A DNA stretch of 56,808 nt from UBA11524 sp963642705 (GTDB lineage: Bacteria > Bacillota > Clostridia > Christensenellales > Aristaeellaceae): NCBI GenBank assembly GCA_963642705.1, contig CAVIHU010000012.1:1-56808 (forward strand), read 5' to 3'. The notes under the pieces were generated by a model. The model did not search any database, was not told where the DNA came from, and worked only from the letters and a program-made list of their open reading frames with translations. Below are positions 26,188-34,312 of the stretch, in pieces. A program made the translations under genes and the position numbers. Position 1 is the stretch's first letter; each line of letters starts with the position of its first letter.

Positions 26188-27147
26188 GTGACAAAGTATG
26201 TATTCAAGCGTCTGGGCCTCATGCTGGTGACCTTCATGATCATCACGCTGATCACCTTCCTGCTGATCCGCGTGCTTCCCAGAGAAATGCCTACGGACAA
26301 GGTGCAAAAGGCTGCTATAGAGGAACGCTGGCAAGCGCTCGGCTACAATGAGCCGCTGATGACGCAGTTTGTGATCTACATCAAGAACATCGTGACGCAG
26401 TGGGACTTTGGCACCTCATGGTATGTGTCCTACCGCACGCCTGCCGCGCAGGTGCTCGGCGACAGACTGCTCCCGACGGTGCTCATCAACTTCTATTCGA
26501 TGATCGTATCCGTCCCGATCGGCATTCTGTTTGGCATTTATGCCGCCATCCGCAAGAACAAATGGGACGACAACCTGATCAGCACGATGGTCATGGTGTT
26601 CATCTCTGTTCCGAGCTATGTGTACGCCTTCCTCGTGCAGTATTTCCTGTATTTTAAGCTCGGCTGGCTGCCGCTGACCATGTACTCCCTCGCGGATGCC
26701 GGCAACAGCTACTTCACGTGGAAGATGTTCGTCAGCATGATTCCCGCCATCATTGCCCTGTCGTTCGGCTCCATTGCAGGCTATACACGTTTCGTGCGTG
26801 CCGAGCTGACCGAGGCGCTGACCTCCGAATACATGCTGCTCGCCCGCGCGAAGGGTCTGACCCGTGCGCAGGCAACGGCGCGCCATGCGCTGAAGAACGC
26901 CTTCGTGCCGATTCTTCCGTCCATCCTGTCGGAATTTGTCGCGCTGCTGGGCGGCTCGATGATCATCGAGCAGATTTTCGCCGTGCCGGGCGTCGGACAG
27001 CTCTACATCAAGTCTCTGAACCTGCTGGACTATGACGTGTTCATGATGGACTGCGTGTTCTACACGTTTATCGGTCTGCTCGCCGGCATCGTGATGGACC
27101 TCAGCTACGGATTTATCGATCCTCGAATCAGAATGGGGGAGAAATAA
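26188..27147 (+). CDS. Opp/Dpp-type ABC permease, first subunit (DppB-like)
   Basis: A 319-residue membrane subunit with the standard six-helix DppB plan: first helix at residues 8-30, an extracytoplasmic loop, then the BPD_transp_1 core. The EAA motif that docks on the ATPase is LLARAKGLTRAQATARHALKN in outline, near residue 215-240. GTG start with AAAGGAG 9 bases upstream. Length is normal, unlike the other four subunits of this importer. Its stop overlaps the next ATG by one base. Confidence 0.9.
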   Translation: MTKYVFKRLGLMLVTFMIITLITFLLIRVLPREMPTDKVQKAAIEERWQALGYNEPLMTQFVIYIKNIVTQWDFGTSWYVSYRTPAAQVLGDRLLPTVLINFYSMIVSVPIGILFGIYAAIRKNKWDDNLISTMVMVFISVPSYVYAFLVQYFLYFKLGWLPLTMYSLADAGNSYFTWKMFVSMIPAIIALSFGSIAGYTRFVRAELTEALTSEYMLLARAKGLTRAQATARHALKNAFVPILPSILSEFVALLGGSMIIEQIFAVPGVGQLYIKSLNLLDYDVFMMDCVFYTFIGLLAGIVMDLSYGFIDPRIRMGEK

Positions 27148-28712
27148 TGTCGGATAAGACTACGCAGAAAATCGCGCCGGAGAAGTTTGCGTTTGTAAAC
27201 ATCAACGAGCGGCTTACCGACACGAAGTTCGACGATAAGCCCATCGGTTACTTTAAGGATGCATGGATTCGTTTCCGCAAGAACAAGGCATCTGTTGCAG
27301 CAGCTGTCATCATCCTCCTTATCTGCCTTTTCTCGATCACGGCGCCGTTCTTTACGCAGCATGCGAACAACTTCATGGATGTCGTGTATGCCAAGAAGGG
27401 TCCGCGCATCAGCGCGCTGCGCAGCCTCGGCGTTGCTGACGGCGGCACGAGCGGCAACTACTCCGAGGTCGGTCTCATCAAGGCAATCGGCATCGGCGCC
27501 GGCGCGGAAAACTGGGACGGTCATGACGTGACCATGGCAGAGGCGCTTGAAAGCGAGTACCAGCCTATTATCCGCCTTGGCGAATCCTTTACGCAGATCG
27601 ACGCGAAGAAGAAGGAAAAGACCTACTATCCTGCGCGTACCGATGCGTACCTGAATGTCGGCTTCCAGTATAAGAGCATCAAGCAGTCCGAGCTTGCCGC
27701 AATTCAGGCATTCGAGCAGGAAACCGGTCGGCATATACTCTATCCGCTGATTGAGGACAACGAGTATAACGTGGATTCCAACGACGCGAACAACTGGTAC
27801 AAGTCGAAGAAGAATGTGCCTGTTATCACCACGAGCGGCAAAGATGTTAAAATGTCTTACTCCGAGGATCTCGTGCTGGAGGACAACTACAAGCGTGACA
27901 GCGAAGGCAACCTCATCTACTATGAGTATACCGGCGGCGGCACGTTTGAAACGGCACAGCTCAAGATCCGCGTGCTGTATTACAACTACTACATCTACCA
28001 GAACGGCTATGAGCCGGAGTACATCTTCGGCACGGACAGCCAGGGCTATGACCTGATGCTGCGCCTTGCCGGCGGCTTGCGCCTGAGCCTGCTGCTGGCA
28101 ATCAGCGTGTCGATCATCAACTTCATCATTGGTGCGATCTATGGTGCCATCGAGGGCTTCTACGGCGGCACTGCTGACCTGATTATGGAGCGCATCTCCG
28201 ATATCCTCGGCAATGTGCCGTTCATCATCGTTGCGACGCTGTTCCAGATGCACTTGTCGGCCAAGGTGGGCGCCATCCCGTGCCTGATCTTCGCGTACGT
28301 CCTGAACGGCTGGATCGGCATCGCCTACCGCGTCCGCACACAGTTCTATCGCTTCAAGAAGCAGGAATTTGTGCTCGCTGCGAAGACACTCGGCGCGAAG
28401 GATCGCCGCCTGATCTGGAAGCACGTCTTCCCGAACTCCCTGGGCACCATCGTCACGAGCACGGCGCTGATTATTCCCGGTGTCATCTTCAACGAGAGTA
28501 TGCTGAGCTACCTGGGCATCGTGAAGCTCGGTTCTTCGAGCGTCACGTCGCTGGGCACGCTGCTTTCTGACGCGAGCGCCATTTGGACGAATTATCCGCA
28601 TCTGATGATTCTGCCCGCGTTCTTCATTTCGCTCCTTGAGATTTCGTTCAACCTGTTCGGCAACGGCCTTCGGGATGCGTTCAATCCCTCGCTTCGCAAT
28701 GTGGAGGATTAA
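27147..28712 (+). CDS. Opp/Dpp-type ABC permease, second subunit with large outer domain
   Basis: A 521-residue DppC-like subunit; typical members have about 300. Helix 1 lies at about 47-68. The conserved start of the permease core (FGTDSQGYDLMLRLAGGLR) comes only at 294-312, so about 200 extra residues lie between them, on the outer face by normal topology. The core is intact, with the EAA motif AAKTLGAKDRRLIWKHVFPN at 411-430. The insert is rich in Tyr, Asn and charged residues and looks like a folded domain that could contact the oversized binding protein. Four bases separate it from the ATPase gene. Confidence 0.88.
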   Translation: MSDKTTQKIAPEKFAFVNINERLTDTKFDDKPIGYFKDAWIRFRKNKASVAAAVIILLICLFSITAPFFTQHANNFMDVVYAKKGPRISALRSLGVADGGTSGNYSEVGLIKAIGIGAGAENWDGHDVTMAEALESEYQPIIRLGESFTQIDAKKKEKTYYPARTDAYLNVGFQYKSIKQSELAAIQAFEQETGRHILYPLIEDNEYNVDSNDANNWYKSKKNVPVITTSGKDVKMSYSEDLVLEDNYKRDSEGNLIYYEYTGGGTFETAQLKIRVLYYNYYIYQNGYEPEYIFGTDSQGYDLMLRLAGGLRLSLLLAISVSIINFIIGAIYGAIEGFYGGTADLIMERISDILGNVPFIIVATLFQMHLSAKVGAIPCLIFAYVLNGWIGIAYRVRTQFYRFKKQEFVLAAKTLGAKDRRLIWKHVFPNSLGTIVTSTALIIPGVIFNESMLSYLGIVKLGSSSVTSLGTLLSDASAIWTNYPHLMILPAFFISLLEISFNLFGNGLRDAFNPSLRNVED

Positions 28713-28715
28713 AGC

Positions 28716-30866
28716 ATGGATAATATACTTGAAGTAAAAAATCTGAAGGTTTCGTTCCGCACACAGGCGGGCACGCTCAAGGCTGTTCGTGATATCTCGT
28801 TCAACCTCGAGCGCGGCAAGACGCTCGCCATCGTTGGCGAATCCGGCTCGGGCAAGTCTGTCACCGCAAAGGCGATGCTCGGCATTCTCGCCGGCAATAC
28901 CATCATCGAGGGCGGCGAAATCCTCTATGACGGGCAGGATCTGCTCAAAATCAGCGAGGATGACTTCCATCATATTCGCGGCGACAAAATCGCCATGATT
29001 TTCCAGGATCCGCTCTCTTCCCTGAACCCGATTGTCAAAATCGGCAAGCAGATTACCGAGGCAACGCTCCTCAAGAACAAGTCGAACCGCAGGGAAGCGA
29101 AGGCGGAATTCAAGCGCCTGATGAGTACCCTCAAGCGCAGCGTGCTCGCGTCCGGTAAGTATGACGCGGAAACTGTGAACAGGATGTTCGGCACGTTCGA
29201 CCGGTTCTGCATGGAGAGCAATAAGCTCGAAAACGAGTACAACGTCGCCTATACGAGCGCCGTTGACCTCCGTGCTGACGCGGAGGACACATCCTTCAAG
29301 CTCGGCAAGGGCCAGAAGCTCGATATAAAGGCACTTCTGCGCGAATACCGCAGTAAGCTCAAGCGCATCAACGCGAGCTTTATTGCGCGCGACTTCCATC
29401 ATGATATCGACGCGGTGTACGCTGAGCTCGGCAACTGCGAAAGAAGCTACAAGGATAACGATGCGAGCAAGAAGAGCGCCGAGGAAGCGCTTGAAAAGCT
29501 CAAAGCAGTCATGAAGCGCATCGAAAGCCAGACGAAGCCGGATTTCTTCTCCCTTGGCTATTACAAGCTCAACTGCGCGCAGGCAAACCTCAATCAGGAG
29601 GTTGAAGCGCTCAATGCGACCGCAGGCGCTTACCTGAAGGATAACTTCATGGATAAGTTTGTCGAGATGGCGTGTGAGGGCGTGGCGTATTCCTACAATA
29701 CGGCGCGCAAGAATAAGGAAGATGTACTGAAGAAGCTGGCAGAAGCACGTGCTTTCTATGCGGCTGATTTCGAGAAGGGCGCGGCAAAGAAGAAGTGCAA
29801 TGAGCTGTCCGACGCAGTCGAAGCATCGATTGACCGGCTGGAGTACCTGAAGGACAGCACGGCATATACGTTCCGATCGGCACTGATGAATGCCATCAAT
29901 CGCTACTTCCACTTCCTCAGGAACAACCCGAAGGAGGAGGCGCGCTTTGCGCGTCAGACCCGCAAGCGCGAGGCAATGATTGCCCGCGGCAGGAATGTCA
30001 CGTGGAAGGTTGTCCCGAAGGTTGTCTACTCTCAGGAAGAGCTTCGCGGCAACATTCTTCAGATCATCGACCGCCTCGAGACGCACTATCAGGAGCTTCT
30101 TGCGCAGAATGTTGATGTTGCCGAGCGCACAGACAAGCTCATTGAGCACTTCAAGGCGGAAGGCTCGCTCGCCGTTTACCGCGTCAGCAAGACGATGGCA
30201 AAGGAAATGGCCATCAAGCTGATGGACGAGGTCGGCATTCACGAGCCGCGTCTGCGCTATAATCAGTACCCGTTCGAGTTCTCCGGCGGCATGCGGCAGA
30301 GAATCGTGATTGCCATCGCCCTTGCGGCGAATCCGGACATCCTGATCTGCGATGAGCCGACGACCGCGCTGGACGTGACGATTCAGGCACAGATTCTTGA
30401 GCTGATCAACAAGCTCAAGAAGGAGCGCAACCTGTCCATCATCTTCATTACCCACGACCTCGGCGTTGTGGCGAACATGGCGGATAACATTGCCGTCATG
30501 TACGCCGGCAAGATTGTTGAGGTCGGCACGGCGGAGGATATCTTCTATGATCCGCGGCATCCGTACACGTGGGCGCTGCTGTCCTCCATGCCCGATCTCG
30601 ACACGAGGGACAAGCTGGATGCCATCCCCGGTACGCCGCCGAACATGATTTATCCGCCGCAGGGTGACGCGTTTGCCGCACGCAACAAGTACGCCATGCA
30701 GATTGACTTCGAGGAGCATCCGCCGTTCTTCCGCGTGTCCGACACGCATCAGGCGGCGACCTGGCTGCTCCATCCCGACGCGCCGAAGGTCGAAATACCC
30801 AAGGCCATTACCGAGCGCATCGCGCGCATGAACGCAAAGCGAACCGGAGGTGAAAGCAATGCCTAA
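28716..30866 (+). CDS. Opp/Dpp-type ABC ATPase (OppD-like) with ~360-residue internal insertion
   Basis: A 716-residue importer ATPase; OppD proteins usually have 320-350. Walker A GESGSGKS (41-48) and Q-loop FQDP (96-99) are normal. Then come about 360 residues (roughly 130-490), Lys/Glu/Ala-rich and predicted helical, before normal sequence resumes at AIKLMDEVGI. Signature SGGMRQR (523-529), Walker B ILICDE (542-547) and H-loop His580 are intact. The C-terminal Opp domain keeps RHPYTWALLSSMP. The four iron-sulfur cysteines common in this tail are replaced (Asp651, Asn657, Asp664, Thr682 at about the expected places). The reading frame is unbroken, so this is a nested domain rather than an error. 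Confidence 0.88.
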   Translation: MDNILEVKNLKVSFRTQAGTLKAVRDISFNLERGKTLAIVGESGSGKSVTAKAMLGILAGNTIIEGGEILYDGQDLLKISEDDFHHIRGDKIAMIFQDPLSSLNPIVKIGKQITEATLLKNKSNRREAKAEFKRLMSTLKRSVLASGKYDAETVNRMFGTFDRFCMESNKLENEYNVAYTSAVDLRADAEDTSFKLGKGQKLDIKALLREYRSKLKRINASFIARDFHHDIDAVYAELGNCERSYKDNDASKKSAEEALEKLKAVMKRIESQTKPDFFSLGYYKLNCAQANLNQEVEALNATAGAYLKDNFMDKFVEMACEGVAYSYNTARKNKEDVLKKLAEARAFYAADFEKGAAKKKCNELSDAVEASIDRLEYLKDSTAYTFRSALMNAINRYFHFLRNNPKEEARFARQTRKREAMIARGRNVTWKVVPKVVYSQEELRGNILQIIDRLETHYQELLAQNVDVAERTDKLIEHFKAEGSLAVYRVSKTMAKEMAIKLMDEVGIHEPRLRYNQYPFEFSGGMRQRIVIAIALAANPDILICDEPTTALDVTIQAQILELINKLKKERNLSIIFITHDLGVVANMADNIAVMYAGKIVEVGTAEDIFYDPRHPYTWALLSSMPDLDTRDKLDAIPGTPPNMIYPPQGDAFAARNKYAMQIDFEEHPPFFRVSDTHQAATWLLHPDAPKVEIPKAITERIARMNAKRTGGESNA

Positions 30867-32106
30867 CCGCAACGATGAACCCCTGCTGCGGGTAGAGCAT
30901 CTGTGCCAGTACTTCGGCCCCACCAAGGCGGTGGATGATGTCTCCTTTGACATCAAGAAGGGCGAGGTATTCGGTCTGGTCGGCGAATCCGGCTGCGGCA
31001 AGACGACAACCGGACGATCCATCATCAAGATCTACGACATTACCTCCGGCAACATCTACTTCGAGGGGCAGCGCATCGGCGCAGGCACGCTCTCGTATCT
31101 CAACGCCATCGAAAAGGCTCAGAAGGATACGAAGGCGGAAATCAAGGCGCTGCAGGAGGATACCGCTGCGAATCCTGCCCACAAGGCGGACAACAACGCG
31201 AAAATCGCCGAAGCGAAGAAGAAACTTGCCGAATGCATCGAGGAGAACAGGAAGCAGATCAAGGCTGCAAAGTTCGATCAGAAGCACTCCGATAAGGAAT
31301 ATGCCCAGAAGTGCGCAGCGCAGGTTACGGCAGAGTACGAGGAAAAGCTCAAGAATGCTTCCGGCGAAGAGGCAGTGCCGCTGCGCAAGAAGTACAAGCA
31401 TGACCTGAATGTCGCCAAGCATTCCAAGCTGATCACGAAGATTCAGATGATTTTCCAGGATCCGATTGCTTCGCTTGACCCGCGCATGACCGTCAAGGAA
31501 ATCATCTCCGAGGGTCTTGTTATTCAGGGCGTGAAGGATCAGGAGTACATCACGAATAAGGTGTACGAGATGCTGGAGCTGGTCGGTCTTGTCCGTGAGC
31601 ACGCAGGACGCTATCCGCATGAATTCTCCGGCGGTCAGCGTCAGCGCATCGGCATCGCGCGCGCAATCGTCATGAACCCTGAGCTGCTGATTGCCGATGA
31701 GCCCGTGTCTGCGCTGGACGTGTCCATTCAGGCGCAGGTCATCAACCTGCTCAACGAGCTGCGCGAGCGTCTGGGATTGACCATCCTCTTCATTGCGCAC
31801 GACCTGTCCGTCGTCAAGTACTTCTCCAACCGCATCGGTGTCATGTACTACGGCAAGATGGTCGAGCTGGCGGAGACGGAGGAGCTCTTTGCTCACCCGA
31901 TGCATCCGTACACGCGCTCGCTGCTGTCCGCAATTCCGCTGCCTGATCCGCGCAGCGAACGTGAACGCACGAGGATCATCTACAATGCCCTCAAGGATCA
32001 CGACTACAGCGTTGAGAAGCCTACGCTCCGCGAGGTCTGCCCGGGACATTTCGTCTATTGCAGCGACTCCGAGGAACGCAGGTACAAAGAGGAATTCGGA
32101 CTTTGA
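30859..32106 (+). CDS. Opp/Dpp-type ABC ATPase (OppF-like) with ~115-residue internal insertion
   Basis: A 415-residue second ATPase; OppF proteins are usually about 310-330. Walker A GESGCGKT is at 42-49. An inserted, highly charged Lys/Glu/Ala segment (about 75-190, probable coiled coil) sits before the Q-loop FQDP at 199-202. In the OppD-like partner the insert lies after the Q-loop instead. Signature SGGQRQR (257-263), Walker B LLIADE (276-281) and H-loop His314 are present, and the tail ends in LREVCPGHFVYC. Start 30859 uses GGAGG at 30846-30850 and overlaps the OppD-like stop by 8 bases. Confidence 0.88.
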   Translation: MPNRNDEPLLRVEHLCQYFGPTKAVDDVSFDIKKGEVFGLVGESGCGKTTTGRSIIKIYDITSGNIYFEGQRIGAGTLSYLNAIEKAQKDTKAEIKALQEDTAANPAHKADNNAKIAEAKKKLAECIEENRKQIKAAKFDQKHSDKEYAQKCAAQVTAEYEEKLKNASGEEAVPLRKKYKHDLNVAKHSKLITKIQMIFQDPIASLDPRMTVKEIISEGLVIQGVKDQEYITNKVYEMLELVGLVREHAGRYPHEFSGGQRQRIGIARAIVMNPELLIADEPVSALDVSIQAQVINLLNELRERLGLTILFIAHDLSVVKYFSNRIGVMYYGKMVELAETEELFAHPMHPYTRSLLSAIPLPDPRSERERTRIIYNALKDHDYSVEKPTLREVCPGHFVYCSDSEERRYKEEFGL

Positions 32107-32525
32107 ACGAGGAAAAAAAGTCAAGAATCATCACGATGATCACGGGCTTTGTCATCTGCCTGCTCATCGGGGCGGGGCTGATGTTTGCCGTGCTCAACAA
32201 TTACGGATATGCGGACGCGGAAATCGATTCGGAACGCTACCGCATTCTCTGCGATGCTTGTACAATTCCCGGGCTGACGCTGATGCTGTGCGCAGGACTG
32301 GCAGCGGTGTATAATCACGGCGCGTTTACGGGCGTAAGCTACGGTCTGCGCCGCACGAGGGATATCCTTTTGCCGTTCCTGCGTACGGAGTATATCAAGT
32401 ATCCCGACTACAAGCGCAAGAAGGAGAAAAAGAAAATTCAGCATTACGCCTTTCTCCTTTATGCGGGGCTTGTGTTCACACTGCCTGCGGTGTACTTCAT
32501 GATTCGGTTCTATCAGGTCAGGTAA
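32103..32525 (+). CDS. DUF3899-like small membrane protein
   Basis: A 140-residue protein with three hydrophobic segments: about residues 10-30, 48-65 and the C-terminal 25. CDACTIPGLTLMLCAGLAAV followed by HGAFTGVSYGLRR resembles DUF3899. Function unknown. I start at TTG 32103, which overlaps the ATPase stop (TTGA) and has GAGGA upstream; an in-frame ATG lies 9 codons later. The overlap suggests it belongs with the importer, perhaps as an accessory membrane subunit. Confidence 0.65.
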   Translation: MNEEKKSRIITMITGFVICLLIGAGLMFAVLNNYGYADAEIDSERYRILCDACTIPGLTLMLCAGLAAVYNHGAFTGVSYGLRRTRDILLPFLRTEYIKYPDYKRKKEKKKIQHYAFLLYAGLVFTLPAVYFMIRFYQVR

Positions 32526-32530
32526 GCATT

Positions 32531-32573
32531 GGGCTGCGAAGACTCGAAAAGGGTCTCCCGCAGCCTTTTTTAT
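32531..32573 (+). terminator. terminator of the ABC importer operon
   Basis: GGCTGCG (32532-32538) pairs with CGCAGCC (32559-32565), with partial inner pairing, followed by TTTTTTATT. Confidence 0.82.
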
Positions 32574-32676
32574 TGGTTTCGTGTGAGTATTGGCGAAGAA
32601 CAGACGGTACATGCTGAAAATGGAACGAAAAGTACCGTATGCGACAGATTCTGCGCCCAAAATGACAGGTTTTGAA

Positions 32677-32713
32677 ATGTTCGTGAACATCAAATGAAAA
32701 GTGTGGTACACTT
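32677..32713 (+). promoter_or_regulatory. GH43 operon promoter region with two palindromes
   Basis: ATGTTCGTGAACAT (32677-32690) and AAGTGTGGTACACTT (32699-32713) are perfect palindromes. The second contains an extended -10 (TGGTACACT, -10 at 32707-32712). A weak -35, TGAACA (32684-32689), 17 bp upstream, lies in the first. Two different operators, or a repressor pair, may sit on this promoter. Confidence 0.5.
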
Positions 32714-32745
32714 CAGACACGACAAAGAGAGAAAGGAGAGAGCCC

Positions 32746-34185
32746 ATGCAGGTATTTAACCCGTACCTTCCGTCCGGCGAGTACATTCCCGATGGGGAGC
32801 CGCACGTCTTCGGCGACCGCGTGTATGTCTATGGTTCACATGACCGGTTCAATGCGCCGATCTTCTGCGTGAACGACTACGTATGCTACTCCGCGCCGGT
32901 CAATGACCTGTCTGCGTGGAAGTATGAGGGCGTTATTTATCGCAAGAATCAGGATCCGATGAATCCGCTGGGCATTCGGCTGCTGTTCGCGCCGGATGTC
33001 GTGCAAGGCACGGACGGACGTTATTATCTGTATTATGCGTTCGATTTCCTCGGCCGGATGGGCGTTGCAGTCAGCAATCAGCCGCAGGGACCGTACGAAT
33101 ACTACGGTCACGTGCGCTTCGCGGACGGCCGCGAATGGGGCAGCCGCTCCGGAGATGAGTTTCCGTTTGACCCGGGCGTTCTGGTCGATGACGATGGCCG
33201 TGTGTATCTGTTCTCCGGCTTTGCTACGAAGGTACCGTTCCTGATGAGCCGCTTCCATCATCTGAAGAACAGCGGCGGTGTCGGGATGGAGCTGGAGAGC
33301 GACATGCTCACCATCAAGGGCGACATCAAGCTGATTTTCCCGCAGAAGGATCATCAGCCGCCGAAAGAGTTTGTCGGGCACGCGTTCTTCGAGGCAAGCT
33401 CGATTCGCAAGGCAGACGGCAGGTACATCTTCGTGTATTCCTCGGAAAACAATCATGAGCTTTGCTGGGCAGAGAGCGACAAGCCGCTCGAAGGGTACCG
33501 CTACGGCGGAACGCTCATCGATCTCGGCGACCTCTACCTGAACGGCAATGCCGACGAAAGCAAGGCAAGCAATTACCTGGGCAACACGCACGGCGGCATG
33601 GCGAAGCTGAACGACCAGTGGTACATTTTCTACCACCGGCAAACGAATCAGCATTCGTACTCGCGGCAGGCATGTGCAGAGCCGCTCAGGCAGGCGGAAA
33701 ACGGCGATTTCCTGCAGGCAGAGGTAACCAGCTGCGGTCTGAACGGCGGTCCGCTGCTCGGCAGGGGCGAATACGAGGCGCGCATCGCCTGCAACCTGTG
33801 GAGCAAGAACGGCACCGCCCGGTACGACAAGTCCTTCTCTAAGAAGGAGCACCCGTACTTTACGCAGACCGGCAAGGACGGCGACCCGAGCGCTGTGCAG
33901 TACATCGCGAACATGCGTGATGGCAGCGTCTGCGGCTTCAAGTACTTCCAAATGGACGGCGCTTCCGCCATCCGCTGCGCCGTGACGGGTCCGTGTAACG
34001 GCGTCATCGAGGTCAGCGACACGAGCGACTTCGCAAACCTCGCTGCAACGATTCCGGTCCAGGCGAACCGCGAAATGACGAACGTGACCGCTCCCTTCCG
34101 CATGGACGACGGCGTCCGTGCATTGTTCTTCCGCTTCCGCGGCACGGGCGCGATGAACTTCTTTGCGTTCGAGCTGAGCAGGTAA
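32746..34185 (+). CDS. glycoside hydrolase family 43 (arabinosidase/xylosidase type)
   Basis: A 479-residue five-bladed propeller enzyme. Likely base Asp16 lies in PDGEPHVF, pKa-tuning Asp142 in FDPGVLVDDDG, and general acid Glu216 in FFEASSI, the spacing expected for GH43. About 150 C-terminal residues form a beta-sandwich, perhaps a carbohydrate-binding domain. No signal peptide, so it acts inside the cell on imported oligosaccharides. ATG 32746 is chosen on AAAGGAG. First gene after the importer's terminator and upstream of the permuted GH3 genes. Arabinofuranoside or xyloside specificity cannot be told apart here. Confidence 0.85.
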   Translation: MQVFNPYLPSGEYIPDGEPHVFGDRVYVYGSHDRFNAPIFCVNDYVCYSAPVNDLSAWKYEGVIYRKNQDPMNPLGIRLLFAPDVVQGTDGRYYLYYAFDFLGRMGVAVSNQPQGPYEYYGHVRFADGREWGSRSGDEFPFDPGVLVDDDGRVYLFSGFATKVPFLMSRFHHLKNSGGVGMELESDMLTIKGDIKLIFPQKDHQPPKEFVGHAFFEASSIRKADGRYIFVYSSENNHELCWAESDKPLEGYRYGGTLIDLGDLYLNGNADESKASNYLGNTHGGMAKLNDQWYIFYHRQTNQHSYSRQACAEPLRQAENGDFLQAEVTSCGLNGGPLLGRGEYEARIACNLWSKNGTARYDKSFSKKEHPYFTQTGKDGDPSAVQYIANMRDGSVCGFKYFQMDGASAIRCAVTGPCNGVIEVSDTSDFANLAATIPVQANREMTNVTAPFRMDDGVRALFFRFRGTGAMNFFAFELSR

Positions 34186-34312
34186 GGGAAAAGGGTATGC
34201 TGACAAAGAATTGAAACCGTTCGAGTGGTGTGGAGAAACAGAGCAATTCCGCATTTGCAAGGTTTCGAGACACGAAAAGGCGGTTCAAGATAGAAAAAAA
34301 GGAGGATACAAA

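Noticed and set aside
28716..30866. Frameshift or misassembly as cause of the long OppD-like protein
   Set aside because: One uninterrupted frame carries Walker A and Q-loop before, and signature, Walker B and H-loop after the insert, and codon use is even throughout.
27105..31028. 1307-residue open frame on the minus strand
   Set aside because: Antisense to the permease and ATPase genes, whose motifs are unambiguous; its composition is typical of an antisense shadow.
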